From Pseudoalteromonas sp. N1230-9 (GTDB lineage: Bacteria > Pseudomonadota > Gammaproteobacteria > Enterobacterales > Alteromonadaceae), in assembly GCF_032716425.1 (NCBI RefSeq), contig NZ_CP090419.1, positions 773,501-837,500 of the forward strand: a DNA stretch of 64,000 bases, written 5' to 3'. Below, piece after piece: positions 16,374-25,914 of this stretch (the first letter of the stretch is position 1; the number at the start of each line of letters is the position of its first letter). The notes under the pieces were generated by a model. That model saw only the letters and a list, made by a program, of their open reading frames with translations. It was not told the DNA's origin and did no database searches. The translations under genes were made by a program, and so were the position numbers.

Positions 16374-17705
16374 TTATGGATGACGTTTTAATGATAAGTC
16401 GGCACTGATTTGCTCAACGGTTTGATTATCAAGAATATACCTTTTCATAATTAAAGCGACAAGCACGCTGCCAATTGCTGGATAAAGCGTAAATGAAACT
16501 AAAATGCCTGACAGCGTATGTTCACTAAGCTCTGTATTGGCCTCATAGCCATAAAACGCTAGTAACCAACCGGCTATGGCACCGCCGAGGGCAAGGCCGA
16601 GTTTAATAAAAAAGACCACGCTTGCGTAGACAAGCCCTGTTAGTCTCTCGCCGGTTTTCCACTGGCCGTAATCAATCGTGTCGGCCATTTTTGCCCACAG
16701 TAGTGGTGTTGCCATTTGCGTGAAAAAACACCATAAAAAGTATACTGCAAAAGCAAGTATCAGTTGTTCGCTTGGTAACCAAAACGCCACACAGCTGATT
16801 GCTGCAGAGATATATTGCAAACGAATATAGGCTGTTTTCTTATCAACACGTTTACTTAGCGGGTTTGCACACGCACAACCTAGGATATTACCTATCATAC
16901 CGATAGTGACAAAATAAGTGACCAGTTCGGCTTCACCAAGCACATATTTTACGTAATAGATTGCCAGAGTTGTACGTAATACCATACTGGTTAACAGCAT
17001 AAGTGCAGCAAAGCACAATACTTTAAATGGGCCGTTTTGCCAAAGTGTACTCATGCGGTTCTTCCAACTCAACGATGAGCTGTTATGAGCTACAACACGC
17101 TCTTTGGTAAAGCGAAAACAAATCAAGAATAAGATGACACCTAAGCCGCTCATTAAGGCCATGGTTAGTTGGTAGCCTGTGGCGTTATCACCTTTTCCTA
17201 GCCAATTTACCAACGGCAGGGTACAGGCGCTAACTATTAGGCCGCCCAGCATGCCAAACACAAATCGGTAAGATTGAATCGACACACGCTCTTTAGGGTC
17301 GCCACTTAATACTCCGCCTAACGCTGAATAAGGAATATTAATGGCTGTGTAAACCAGCATTAGCAAAGTATAAGTGACAAAGGCGTAAATGACTTTGCCT
17401 GACTCTGGTAGGTCTGGCGTAGTGAAGGTGATCATACTGATCACCCCAAACGGTAAAGCGAGCCAAAGTAAATAAGGGCGATAACTTCCCCATTTAGTTC
17501 GCGTGGCATCGGTTAATGCGCCCATTAGTGGGTCGGTAATCGCATCAACAATTCTCACCACCAAAAACAAGGTGCCAACAATAGCAGGTGAAATACCAAA
17601 GATATCCGTGTAGAAAAAAGTTAAAAATAACATTACTGTTTGAAAGATAATGTTACTTGCTGTATCACCTAATCCGTAGGCTATTTTCTCTTTTGTTGTC
17701 AGCAT
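16374..17705 (-). CDS. Glycoside-pentoside-hexuronide (GPH) family symporter
   Basis: The 443-residue inner-membrane protein shows about twelve helices and the GPH signatures KIAYGLGDTASNIIF at the N-terminus, RIVDAITDPLMGALTDATRT after helix 2 and a mid-loop DKKTAYIRL. The family imports glycosides together with Na+ or H+. It is placed between the GH1 beta-glucosidase gene (24 bases upstream) and the LacI gene (22 bases downstream), so it most likely imports gluco-oligosaccharides for hydrolysis by GH1 in the cytoplasm. Regulation should follow the two LacI operators at 19121 and 19180. Confidence 0.88.
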   Translation of the reverse strand: MLTTKEKIAYGLGDTASNIIFQTVMLFLTFFYTDIFGISPAIVGTLFLVVRIVDAITDPLMGALTDATRTKWGSYRPYLLWLALPFGVISMITFTTPDLPESGKVIYAFVTYTLLMLVYTAINIPYSALGGVLSGDPKERVSIQSYRFVFGMLGGLIVSACTLPLVNWLGKGDNATGYQLTMALMSGLGVILFLICFRFTKERVVAHNSSSLSWKNRMSTLWQNGPFKVLCFAALMLLTSMVLRTTLAIYYVKYVLGEAELVTYFVTIGMIGNILGCACANPLSKRVDKKTAYIRLQYISAAISCVAFWLPSEQLILAFAVYFLWCFFTQMATPLLWAKMADTIDYGQWKTGERLTGLVYASVVFFIKLGLALGGAIAGWLLAFYGYEANTELSEHTLSGILVSFTLYPAIGSVLVALIMKRYILDNQTVEQISADLSLKRHP

Positions 17706-17729
17706 GTGTGTTCTCGATTGTTGTTATTT

Positions 17730-19058
17730 TTATCGCTGTATGAGCAGCGCACGGTATTGTTTTGCGCTTTCTTTTAAAATGCGTTGTTGGCTTTGGTAAT
17801 CAATATAAACTAATCCAAAGCGCTTTTCGTAGCCATACGCCCATTCAAAGTTATCCATTAAACTCCACGCAAAGTAGCCTTGAATATCAACACCTTGACG
17901 AATTGCATCACAGACTGCATTTAAGTGAGTGTGATAATAATCAACGCGTTCAATGTCGTTCACTTCACCGTTTTCTAAGGTGTCGGCCATGGCTGCGCCA
18001 TTTTCGGTAATATACATTTTTGGTAAATCATATTGCTGATGCAGTGATACCAAAAGCTCAGTTAAACCTTGTGGGTAAACTTCCCAGCCCATATCGGTAA
18101 CACGAACATTCGCAAGGCTTGCTTCTTCAAACCAGCCATCAGCAGTATTTTTGTAGTGTATGCGGGTATAATAGTTAACGCCAATAAAGTCGACGGCTTG
18201 ACTAATAATCGCCATATCGCCAGCAAGAATAGTCGGTTTAACCTCATCAGCCAACTCATCAAATAAAGAAGGGTATGTGCCTTCTAAAACCGCTTTGATA
18301 TACCACTGGTTATGGTATTGATCGGCAAGTTTTGCGGCTTTTTTATCATCCGCAGTCAAAGGATAAGTTGGGCTGAAGTTTAATACGATACCCGCTTCTG
18401 TGTCTGGGCAGTTTTTGCGTAACACTTGCATGGCAAGGCCATGGGCGAGCAGTAAGTGATGCGCTGCTTGTCGGCCTGCTTGTTGTGATTTTATACCTGG
18501 TGCATGTACACCCACTTCATAACCTAAGTAGGCACTACAGAAGGGCTCATTCAAGGTCGCAAAGGAATCGACTAAGTGGCCAAGGTGTTGAGTAACAAGT
18601 TCGGCATATTCTTGAAATTTATAGGCTGTATCACGATTTAACCAGCCACCATTATCTTCTAGGTATTGAGGTAAATCCCAGTGGTATAGAGTGACGTAAG
18701 TTTTAATATTACGTGCTTTTAACGCCGTTAATAACTGAACATAAAATGCCATACCTTGTTTGTTTATCGTGCCATCTTGATTCATGACCCGTGGCCAAGA
18801 AATTGATAAACGGTAAGCATCTACGGCTAAGTCAGCAATCATATCGACATCTTGCTGCCAACGTGCAACATGGTCACATGCTACATCGCCATGACTTTGA
18901 TCGGCAATTGCATCCGGCTTTTCACAAAACGTATCCCAGATACAATCTAGACGCTGGCTGCGTGCGCCTTCAATTTGAAACGACGCAGTCGCAACACCAA
19001 AAGTAAATTCAGGTTTGAGTAAAAATGAGTCTGGCAAAAGAGAAATTGATTTATACAC
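17730..19058 (-). CDS. GH1 beta-glucosidase
   Basis: The 442-residue enzyme is a glycoside hydrolase family 1 protein with N-terminal FTFGVATASFQIEGA, the acid/base Glu171 in FATLNEPFCSAYLG and the nucleophile Glu352 in YITENGAAM. It has no signal peptide, so it acts in the cytoplasm and cleaves beta-linked glucobiose or laminaribiose to glucose with retention. The most upstream usable start is a GTG at 19058; AAGGA lies about 13 bases ahead, which is loose. It is the first gene of the leftward unit with the symporter and LacI genes, and its promoter region contains two LacI palindromes. Confidence 0.92.
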   Translation of the reverse strand: MYKSISLLPDSFLLKPEFTFGVATASFQIEGARSQRLDCIWDTFCEKPDAIADQSHGDVACDHVARWQQDVDMIADLAVDAYRLSISWPRVMNQDGTINKQGMAFYVQLLTALKARNIKTYVTLYHWDLPQYLEDNGGWLNRDTAYKFQEYAELVTQHLGHLVDSFATLNEPFCSAYLGYEVGVHAPGIKSQQAGRQAAHHLLLAHGLAMQVLRKNCPDTEAGIVLNFSPTYPLTADDKKAAKLADQYHNQWYIKAVLEGTYPSLFDELADEVKPTILAGDMAIISQAVDFIGVNYYTRIHYKNTADGWFEEASLANVRVTDMGWEVYPQGLTELLVSLHQQYDLPKMYITENGAAMADTLENGEVNDIERVDYYHTHLNAVCDAIRQGVDIQGYFAWSLMDNFEWAYGYEKRFGLVYIDYQSQQRILKESAKQYRALLIQR

Positions 19059-19120
19059 AGTTATTAGTCGTCCTTCGCATAGTGTTTGTAAGACAAACCA
19101 AAGTACAGAGCTGCAAATGG

Positions 19121-19134
19121 TGTAAGCGCTTACA
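19121..19134. promoter_or_regulatory. LacI-type operator
   Basis: TGTAAGCGCTTACA is a perfect 14-base palindrome, 63 bases upstream of the GH1 start. The central CG and flanks match LacI/GalR-family operators. The binder is presumably the LacI protein encoded at 15347-16351. Confidence 0.85.
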
Positions 19135-19179
19135 ATTTTATTGCAAATAAATTGCTATATATGATTTATATGTTATAAA

Positions 19180-19193
19180 TGTAAGCGCTTACA
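19180..19193. promoter_or_regulatory. LacI-type operator
   Basis: This is a second perfect TGTAAGCGCTTACA, centred 59 bases from the first and about 100 bases upstream of the FucP-type porter. Two sites in one divergent gap could allow cooperative repression of both directions. Confidence 0.85.
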
Positions 19194-19292
19194 TTTTATG
19201 TTGCAATAGTTTTTTGCTTTTTTATTCATCATGATTTAGCACTAGAGCTGATGTAACAAACTGAAAAATATAAATAACTAGAGAATAAAATT

Positions 19293-20552
19293 ATGGCCCA
19301 TGTTTCAACGCCTGTTTCGGGTAACGCGAGTCAAGCGGCAATGCCAAAGCAACATTTTGCATTGGCATCCTTGACCACATTATTTTTTATGTGGGGGTTC
19401 ATTACTTGTTTAAATGATATTTTGATCCCTTACTTAAAAGGGATGTTTTCGCTGAATTATACGCAAGCCATGCTTATACAGTTTTGCTTTTTTGGTGCGT
19501 ACTTTGTGATGTCGATCCCTGCTGGCAAGTTGGTCAGTCGCATTGGCTATCAATTTGGCATTGTGGTCGGCTTAGTGGTTGCAGCTATCGGCTGTGCGCT
19601 GTTTTACCCTGCTGCGGTTGCCCATGTATACGAATTATTTTTACTGGCTTTGTTTGTACTTGCTTCGGGCATTACTATTTTACAAGTATCTGCAAATCCT
19701 TATGTAAGTGTACTTGGCCCGCAAAAAACAGCATCTTCGCGTTTGACTATGACACAAGCATTCAACTCACTAGGTACGACCGTCGCACCGATTTTTGGTG
19801 GGTGGTTGATTTTATCTGAGGTAAGCCAAGCCACGGCTGAAGAAGTGAAACTCCCTTATTTAATGTTGTCGTTAAGTTTACTCGTGCTTGCGGTTATCTT
19901 TGCGTTTTTAAAACTGCCAAAACTAGGTAAAGAAAGTGACAGTGAAGCGGCACATCAAGATTTAGAAGACTTTGTTGATTTAGGCAGTGTTTGGCGTTAT
20001 CGCCACCTCATTTTAGGTGCCATCGGTATCTTTGTTTATGTGGGCGCAGAAGTGGCGATTGGTAGCTTTTTGGTGGGCTTTTTGACGTTAGATAATATTG
20101 CTGGCCTCGCAGAAAAAGAAGCCGCTCATTACATTAGTTATTATTTCGCAGGTGCCATGGTGGGTCGCTTTATTGGTGCTGCTGTGATGCAGAAGTTTAA
20201 TGCAGGTAAGGTGTTGGCATGTCATGGCTTGCTTGCAGTAGTACTTGTTGCAATTGCTATGACAGGTGAAGGTAGTCTTGCTATGTGGGCTATTTTATTG
20301 GTTGGCTTATGTAACTCGATTATGTTCCCGACGATTTTCAGCCTTGCACTACATGGCCTTGGCAAATACACCTCAAAAGGCTCAGGTATTTTATGTTTAG
20401 CGATTGTAGGTGGGGCAATTATCCCATTACTACAAGGTGTGTTAGCCGATTCTGTTGGTGTGCAAATGGCGTTGTTCTTACCTATCGCCTGTTATTTATA
20501 TATTACTTACTTTGCGCTTGTTGGCTCAAAAGTATCGACTCAGACTTCATAG
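19293..20552 (+). CDS. FucP/GluP-type sugar MFS transporter
   Basis: The 419-residue protein has twelve predicted helices and the signature of the fucose/glucose-galactose porter family: [39 protein letters not shown], and [19 protein letters not shown]. It should be a H+- or Na+-driven importer of a monosaccharide, probably glucose released by the periplasmic GH3 enzyme encoded 8 bases downstream. It reads divergently from GH1 and shares the operator region at 19121-19193. The unit porter - GH3 - GH16 is tightly packed. Confidence 0.88.
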   Translation: MAHVSTPVSGNASQAAMPKQHFALASLTTLFFMWGFITCLNDILIPYLKGMFSLNYTQAMLIQFCFFGAYFVMSIPAGKLVSRIGYQFGIVVGLVVAAIGCALFYPAAVAHVYELFLLALFVLASGITILQVSANPYVSVLGPQKTASSRLTMTQAFNSLGTTVAPIFGGWLILSEVSQATAEEVKLPYLMLSLSLLVLAVIFAFLKLPKLGKESDSEAAHQDLEDFVDLGSVWRYRHLILGAIGIFVYVGAEVAIGSFLVGFLTLDNIAGLAEKEAAHYISYYFAGAMVGRFIGAAVMQKFNAGKVLACHGLLAVVLVAIAMTGEGSLAMWAILLVGLCNSIMFPTIFSLALHGLGKYTSKGSGILCLAIVGGAIIPLLQGVLADSVGVQMALFLPIACYLYITYFALVGSKVSTQTS

Positions 20553-20560
20553 GTGCAAAA

Positions 20561-23077
20561 ATGAAATTGAAAAAAACATTCACTCTCTGTTCGTTAATGA
20601 TGGCAAGCGTCAGCATGCTAGGTTGTACTGGGCAAGATAAGGTGACCAACGTGAACACTGAGCAAGAAATTTGGCCAAACATTGAAACGAGTATTGCTGC
20701 AAACCCAGAAATGGAAGCCAAAATTGCTAAAATGCTGGCAAATATGACCCTTGAGCAAAAAGTTGCGCAAATGATCCAGCCAGAAATTCGCGATATTACC
20801 GTTGAAGATATGCGTAAATATGGCTTTGGTTCCTACCTCAATGGTGGTGGTGCATTCCCAAATAATGATAAACATGCCAGTGCCGCAGACTGGATTGATC
20901 TTGCTGAAAAAATGTATCAAGCCTCAATCGATGACTCGCTTGATGGTAGCTCAATCCCGACTATGTGGGGTACCGATGCCGTGCATGGTCACAATAACGT
21001 CATTGGTGCGACATTATTTCCACATAACATTGGTTTAGGTGCAACAAACAATCCCGAGTTAATCGAAAAAATTGCAGCCGCTACCGCGCAAGAAGTGATG
21101 GTAACCGGCATCGATTGGGTGTTCGCACCAACAGTTGCAGTTGTTCGTGACGACCGTTGGGGTCGAACTTATGAAGGCTACTCTGAAGACCCTGAAATTG
21201 TGAAAGCATACTCGGCAGCCATTGTTAAAGGGTTGCAAGGTGCGGTTGATGAAGACTTTTTATCTGATAAGCGCGTGATAAGTACCGTGAAACACTTTTT
21301 AGGTGATGGTGGTACTGAAGGCGGTGATGATCAAGGTAATAACACGGCATCTGAGCAAGAGTTATTTGATATTCATGCGCAAGGTTATGTTGGCGGGTTA
21401 GGTGCGGGTGCACAAACCGTAATGGCGTCATTCAACAGCTGGAACGGTGAAAAAATTCACGGTAGTAAATACCTACTTACCGACGTACTAAAAGGCAAAA
21501 TGGGCTTTGATGGTTTTGTTGTTGGTGACTGGAACGGCCACGGTCAAATTCCGGGTTGTACTAATGGCAACTGTGCGCAAGCAGCAAATGCCGGTCTTGA
21601 TGTGTACATGGTACCGACAGATGCATGGAAACCACTTTACGAAAACCTTATTAAGCAAGTTAAAAGTGGCGAAATTGCACAAAGTCGCATCGATGATGCA
21701 GTAACGCGTATCTTACGTGTAAAAATGCGCGCAGGTTTGTTTGATAAGCCAAGCCCTGCTAAGCGTCCGCTTTCAGGTAAAACAGAGATCATTGGTAGTG
21801 CAGAACATCGCGCAGTTGCAAAACAAGCAGTCCGTGAATCACTGGTACTACTTAAAAATAAACAACAGTTGTTACCGCTATCAGCAAATGCCAATGTATT
21901 AGTTGCCGGTAAAGGCGCTGATAACATCGGTATGCAGTCAGGTGGTTGGACAATCACATGGCAGGGTACAGGTAATGAGAATAGTGACTTCCCGGGTGGT
22001 TCTTCAATTTTTGATGGCATCAAAAATACAGTTGAGCAAGCAGGTGGTCAGGTTCAATACAATGTGAATGGCGAATTTGAATCTAAGCCAGATGTCGCGA
22101 TTGTGGTGTTCGGTGAGCAACCATATGCAGAAGGTAATGGTGATTTAGATAACCTTGAATACCAACGCGGTAATAAAACTGATTTAGCTCTGCTTAAAAA
22201 GCTAAAAGATGCCGGCATTCCTGTGGTGTCGCTATTTATTAGTGGCCGCCCAATGTGGGTGAATGCAGAGCTGAATGCCAGTGATGCGTTTGTCGCAACT
22301 TGGTTACCAGGCAGTGAAGGTGATGCAATCAGCGATGTTATCTTTAAAAAGCAAGATGGCTCTATCAATCATGACTTTAAAGGTAAGTTATCGTTCTCAT
22401 GGCCAAATAACCCGGTAGGTAACGAAAACCGTGGTGATAAAGATTACGCGCCACTACTACCTTATGGCTTTGGTTTAACGTATCAAGATAAAAACACGTT
22501 AGCGGATGACCTTAGCGAAAAATCACACGTCGCGGCTAAATTAGAAGACTTAGTATTATTTGAACGTGCCGTAAAAGCACCGTGGTCACTGCAACTACAA
22601 AGTGGTTCTGCGTTACAAGCCATGACCAGTAGCCGTGCAGCACTTAATGCGGTTAGCGTAAAAACCTTTGATAAAGACGTACAAGAAGATGCGCGCGCAA
22701 TCAGCTTTAATGGTAAAGAAGCGGCTGCAGTTCGTTTAATGGCGGCGTTCCCATCGGATTTACGTTCATACGTTGAAAAAGCGGGTCAACTGCAAATGCA
22801 AATTAAGATAGACCAAGCTGCTGATGCGCCGCTGATGCTGGGAATGCAATGTGGTGAAAACTGTGACGGCCAATTTGATATTAGCAAACACTTTAAAGCA
22901 GCAAATGATTGGCAAACGCTAACCGTAGATTTGAGCTGCTTTGCAGAGCAAGGTGTGCAGCTTGGGCAAGTATTCTCGCCTTGGCAATTAGCCACTGAAG
23001 GTGCATGGCACGTATCGATTGCTAAACTATCAGTAACGAGTGCGCACATCGAGGATGCAACGCTCTCATGTCAGTAA
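20561..23077 (+). CDS. GH3 exo-beta-glucosidase lipoprotein (ExoP-like)
   Basis: The 838-residue enzyme has a lipoprotein signal (MASVSMLGCTG), a GH3 N-terminal TIM barrel, the nucleophile Asp323 in GFVVGDWNGHG, a GH3 C-terminal domain, and an extra ~180-residue C-terminal beta-rich domain ending in a Cys. Length and domain order match the exo-1,3/1,4-beta-glucanase ExoP described from Pseudoalteromonas. It should release glucose from the non-reducing ends of beta-glucans at the membrane. The open frame extends upstream inside the porter gene; I chose the ATG at 20561, where the lipoprotein signal begins. It overlaps the GH16 gene by 10 bases. Confidence 0.93.
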   Translation: MKLKKTFTLCSLMMASVSMLGCTGQDKVTNVNTEQEIWPNIETSIAANPEMEAKIAKMLANMTLEQKVAQMIQPEIRDITVEDMRKYGFGSYLNGGGAFPNNDKHASAADWIDLAEKMYQASIDDSLDGSSIPTMWGTDAVHGHNNVIGATLFPHNIGLGATNNPELIEKIAAATAQEVMVTGIDWVFAPTVAVVRDDRWGRTYEGYSEDPEIVKAYSAAIVKGLQGAVDEDFLSDKRVISTVKHFLGDGGTEGGDDQGNNTASEQELFDIHAQGYVGGLGAGAQTVMASFNSWNGEKIHGSKYLLTDVLKGKMGFDGFVVGDWNGHGQIPGCTNGNCAQAANAGLDVYMVPTDAWKPLYENLIKQVKSGEIAQSRIDDAVTRILRVKMRAGLFDKPSPAKRPLSGKTEIIGSAEHRAVAKQAVRESLVLLKNKQQLLPLSANANVLVAGKGADNIGMQSGGWTITWQGTGNENSDFPGGSSIFDGIKNTVEQAGGQVQYNVNGEFESKPDVAIVVFGEQPYAEGNGDLDNLEYQRGNKTDLALLKKLKDAGIPVVSLFISGRPMWVNAELNASDAFVATWLPGSEGDAISDVIFKKQDGSINHDFKGKLSFSWPNNPVGNENRGDKDYAPLLPYGFGLTYQDKNTLADDLSEKSHVAAKLEDLVLFERAVKAPWSLQLQSGSALQAMTSSRAALNAVSVKTFDKDVQEDARAISFNGKEAAAVRLMAAFPSDLRSYVEKAGQLQMQIKIDQAADAPLMLGMQCGENCDGQFDISKHFKAANDWQTLTVDLSCFAEQGVQLGQVFSPWQLATEGAWHVSIAKLSVTSAHIEDATLSCQ

Positions 23078-24093
23078 AATCGTATGCTGTTATTTTGCTA
23101 ACAGGTGCGCTTGGTGCCTGTCAGCAAACCCCAGCGCCTGTCAAAGCCAGCCTAGGAGAAGGCTGGCAGTTAGTTTGGCAAGACGAATTTTCGCAAAATG
23201 ATCTCGACCTAACTAAGTGGCAACACGAAGTAAATTGTCGAGGTGGCGGTAATGATGAGCAGCAATGCTATACCGCGCGTAGCGAAAACAGTTTTGTTAA
23301 AGATGGCATATTGCATATTGTTGCTCGCCAAGAGCAATACACTGGGCCATTGCATAATAGCGATGAAGTGAGCAGCGATGCTGAGCGAGAAAAACAAGCG
23401 ACTCAGCCGTTCACTTCAGCACGTTTACGCACTAAAAACTTAGCTGATTGGCGATACGGACGTTTTGAAATTCGCGCTAAATTGCCAGCAGGGCAAGGCG
23501 CGTGGCCAGCAATTTGGATGTTACCGACTGATTGGCGTTATGGTCGCTGGGCATCATCAGGCGAAATAGACATCATGGAAGCAGTTAATTTAAAGACTCT
23601 CACTGATGACAAAACAACGCCAGCAGGCAGCCTTGAAACGCGCGTACACGGCACCTTGCATTATGGTGGTCCTGCACCTAAAAATGTTTACAGCGGTACG
23701 CCGTACCGTTTCAGCGAAGCTAATAACCCAGCTGATAACTTTCATGTGTATGCCCTAGAATGGCAGCAAGATGAAATTCGTTGGTATGTTGATGATGTTC
23801 ACTATGCGACATTTCGCCACGACCAGTGGTATCCAACATCACAACAACAAGACGGCTCGTTTATAGAAAATACTGGCTTTGCTCCATTTGATCAGCGTTT
23901 TCATTTACTTCTTAACTTTGCAGTAGGCGGAAACTGGCCAGCAAATGTGAATGACAAAGGTGTTGATTTTACGGGGTACCCTAAGCAAATGCTGGTGGAT
24001 TACGTGCGTGTTTTTCAATGTAGTAAAAATAGTGAAACAGGCATTGGCTGCGCAACAACACAACCATCAGCAGTACAAATTAAGGGTAAATAA
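23068..24093 (+). CDS. GH16 endo-beta-glucanase (laminarinase) lipoprotein
   Basis: The 341-residue protein has a lipoprotein signal (LLTGALGACQQT) and a GH16 jelly-roll domain (about 30-325) with WQLVWQDEF at the start and the catalytic GEIDIMEA, nucleophile Glu166 and acid/base Glu171. The unbroken ExDxxE form with Met is the laminarinase-type beta-bulge. It should cut beta-1,3- or mixed-linked glucans internally at the cell surface or in the periplasm, feeding the GH3 enzyme encoded just upstream and the TonB receptor at 27547. The ATG overlaps the GH3 stop, so translation is coupled. A long hairpin begins 3 bases after its stop. Confidence 0.93.
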   Translation: MSVKSYAVILLTGALGACQQTPAPVKASLGEGWQLVWQDEFSQNDLDLTKWQHEVNCRGGGNDEQQCYTARSENSFVKDGILHIVARQEQYTGPLHNSDEVSSDAEREKQATQPFTSARLRTKNLADWRYGRFEIRAKLPAGQGAWPAIWMLPTDWRYGRWASSGEIDIMEAVNLKTLTDDKTTPAGSLETRVHGTLHYGGPAPKNVYSGTPYRFSEANNPADNFHVYALEWQQDEIRWYVDDVHYATFRHDQWYPTSQQQDGSFIENTGFAPFDQRFHLLLNFAVGGNWPANVNDKGVDFTGYPKQMLVDYVRVFQCSKNSETGIGCATTQPSAVQIKGK

Positions 24094-24096
24094 ATT

Positions 24097-24157
24097 ATGA
24101 ACCAAGAGCCTGCAGATGCTTCGCCGAACTCGTTGCATCCGCTGGCTTTTGGTTCAT
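24097..24157. repeat. Long inverted repeat between convergent genes
   Basis: The left arm 24097-24119 (ATGAACCAAGAGCC...) pairs with the right arm 24135-24157 (...GGCTTTTGGTTCAT) over 23 bp with three mismatches; the loop is 15 nt. It fills the gap between the GH16 stop (24093) and the cupin-gene stop (24159). Neither strand has a U-tract after the stem, so it is not a classical terminator, although the position suggests a shared 3'-end structure. Confidence 0.8.
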
Positions 24158-24158
24158 T

Positions 24159-25169
24159 CTATCGGTTGAGCTTTTGTAGTAATAGCTGTCTTATTCTTCT
24201 GGCCGTTAGTTCGTCGATATCCGCTAATATCCCTTGCGCAGGCTCAGCAACATGGCTTGCTAAATCCACATCATCAGCAAACACATAATGATTAAAGAGT
24301 TGCTGCCATTTCTGTTTTTGCTCGTTTGGTAAGTCTTTAATTGCCAGCATACTATGTAGCATGGCATCAAATGGGTTTGCTAAATACTCTGGGGCTTGTC
24401 GCCACCAATAGTTCACCAACACATTAAACGGACTGGTTGCGCTAACCTGATGCCACCAAAGCGCTGGAATATAAATAGCATCGCCAGGGCCAAGAGTTGC
24501 CGATTGCGCTTTTGCTACAGCCTCATTAAAGCGTGGAAAGCGGCTGAAATCGGGGTTATTAAAATCAACCAAGCTAATTGCTTGCCCAGCGGGTGTAAAT
24601 TCGAGTGGACCAACGTAAAGATTATTGACCTGATCAGTTGGCAATAGAGTAAACGTACGCTCACCTGCAGCAACACAAGCTAGGTTATCGGCGTTGTCAT
24701 AGTGAGCCGCAATCTGACTATGATTTCCCACCCAGAGACTGGTTAAGCAGTTATAATCGGTCACTGTTAATGGGTTTTTAAGGCTAAAGCTAGGAGCGCA
24801 ATACTCCACAGCTGTAGAGCCCATATACAATGAATCACTGTCGGTTTGTGTGAGTGATATTGCTAATTTTTGTAGTACAGAAAGTAGGTTATCGGCGTGC
24901 TGTGAAAAATTAAGTCCCGTGAAATCAGCGTTATAAAAATAGCGACCTTGATGAATTGCGTCGCTACTAAAGCTGCGTACTGGGGCGTTATTGGCAAGGC
25001 CTAAAAGATAGTCTAGGGCGCTTTTAGAGCTTTGCTTAGCTGCAATGACTTGTGGCCAATCAGCGCAGAGATCTCTTATTACCAGTGGCTCAGTTAGCTC
25101 AGCTAAAAACGCTTTTAGATCAGCAATGCTTGCAGCTTGGCATTCTTTTATTGGCGCAGCCGCAAACAT
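24159..25169 (-). CDS. Cupin-like (JmjC/cupin_8) dioxygenase-fold protein
   Basis: The 336-residue protein resembles cupin_8/JmjC Fe(II)-2-oxoglutarate oxygenases. It has PLVIRDLCADWPQ near the N-terminus, a candidate metal-binding His-x-Asp in SQIAAHYDNADNLA, and a distal His in YIPALWWHQVSA, followed by NVLVNYWWRQ. Such proteins hydroxylate protein or small-molecule substrates. It is the last gene of the leftward unit halogenase-like - SapC - cupin; its ATG overlaps the SapC stop by one base (TAATG). The same trio is a recurring companion of TonB receptors in marine and xanthomonad genomes, where its role is unknown. Confidence 0.82.
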   Translation of the reverse strand: MFAAAPIKECQAASIADLKAFLAELTEPLVIRDLCADWPQVIAAKQSSKSALDYLLGLANNAPVRSFSSDAIHQGRYFYNADFTGLNFSQHADNLLSVLQKLAISLTQTDSDSLYMGSTAVEYCAPSFSLKNPLTVTDYNCLTSLWVGNHSQIAAHYDNADNLACVAAGERTFTLLPTDQVNNLYVGPLEFTPAGQAISLVDFNNPDFSRFPRFNEAVAKAQSATLGPGDAIYIPALWWHQVSATSPFNVLVNYWWRQAPEYLANPFDAMLHSMLAIKDLPNEQKQKWQQLFNHYVFADDVDLASHVAEPAQGILADIDELTARRIRQLLLQKLNR

Positions 25170-25894
25170 TACTGCCTAGCCCATTTTTTATTAAGCAAAT
25201 GAGGAATTTGCTCCATTGATGCCAGCACCATATAAATAGCCTGCAAGTCTCCTTGCTGTTGTAACTGCTTGAGTTGTTCAGCAGTTAAGTTATTTAGTGC
25301 CTGCTGGTTAATGGTATAGAAGCCAGTTACAGTGACTTTTTCACCATTTTTTTGAGCATATTCAATGCTAAACGTTTCGAGTAATTCAACGCTTAGCAAA
25401 CGTTCAAAAAAGTGATTAATTGTTTGGTGTTCTTGATGTAACGCGTTAAGTACTTGAGCAATATGATTTAAGTAATCGCTATTCCCACCATGTTCAAGGA
25501 AAATGGCTTCACCATCGCGTGTGCTTATACGTGGGCTGTCTAAATCAATATGTACCACCAGAGATTGCTCAGGAATACCATTGTTATACTGGGTTTGTTG
25601 GCCAATTAAAAATGGCTGGCGCTGCATACTTAGCGGTAAGTAACTCAGTTGCAATTCGCCTTGCTCGTTAAGCAGCAAGTTCTCGCCATTTTCAAAACCA
25701 AATAAAGCGAGGGCTTCGAATTGACCTGTTTGCGGGTGCTTACGAAATACGATAGGTTGATTTGCTTGAACTTTAGCAAACTCACTTGGAAATACGGTAG
25801 CGCAGCTAATATTGTCGCCCCAGTTAGCACCGCGTGTGGTGATCACTTTTAGGTCTTTATGGCTGATGTTATCAAGTAAGACATGATTGGCCAT
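25169..25894 (-). CDS. SapC-family protein
   Basis: The 241-residue soluble protein begins NHVLLDNISHKDLKVIT and has VFPSEFAKVQANQPIVFRK and ALFGFENGENLLLN, the usual pattern of the SapC family. SapC was first noted with S-layer operons and is commonly found beside TonB receptors and halogenase-like genes; its biochemical role is unknown. There is no signal peptide. AGGAGG lies 4 bases before the ATG, the best Shine-Dalgarno in this unit. The halogenase-like gene ends 20 bases upstream and the cupin gene starts at its stop, so all three are one operon. Confidence 0.88.
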   Translation of the reverse strand: MANHVLLDNISHKDLKVITTRGANWGDNISCATVFPSEFAKVQANQPIVFRKHPQTGQFEALALFGFENGENLLLNEQGELQLSYLPLSMQRQPFLIGQQTQYNNGIPEQSLVVHIDLDSPRISTRDGEAIFLEHGGNSDYLNHIAQVLNALHQEHQTINHFFERLLSVELLETFSIEYAQKNGEKVTVTGFYTINQQALNNLTAEQLKQLQQQGDLQAIYMVLASMEQIPHLLNKKWARQ

Positions 25895-25914
25895 TGGGCC
25901 TCCTAATGCTGAGA

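Noticed and set aside
20393..20560. 56-residue extension of the GH3 protein
   Set aside because: It lies inside the porter gene and would bury the lipoprotein signal in the middle of the protein.
24097..24288. Rightward open frame starting MNQEPADAS after the GH16 gene
   Set aside because: Its ATG is part of the inverted-repeat arm and the rest lies opposite the cupin gene. There is no ribosome binding site or recognisable protein.
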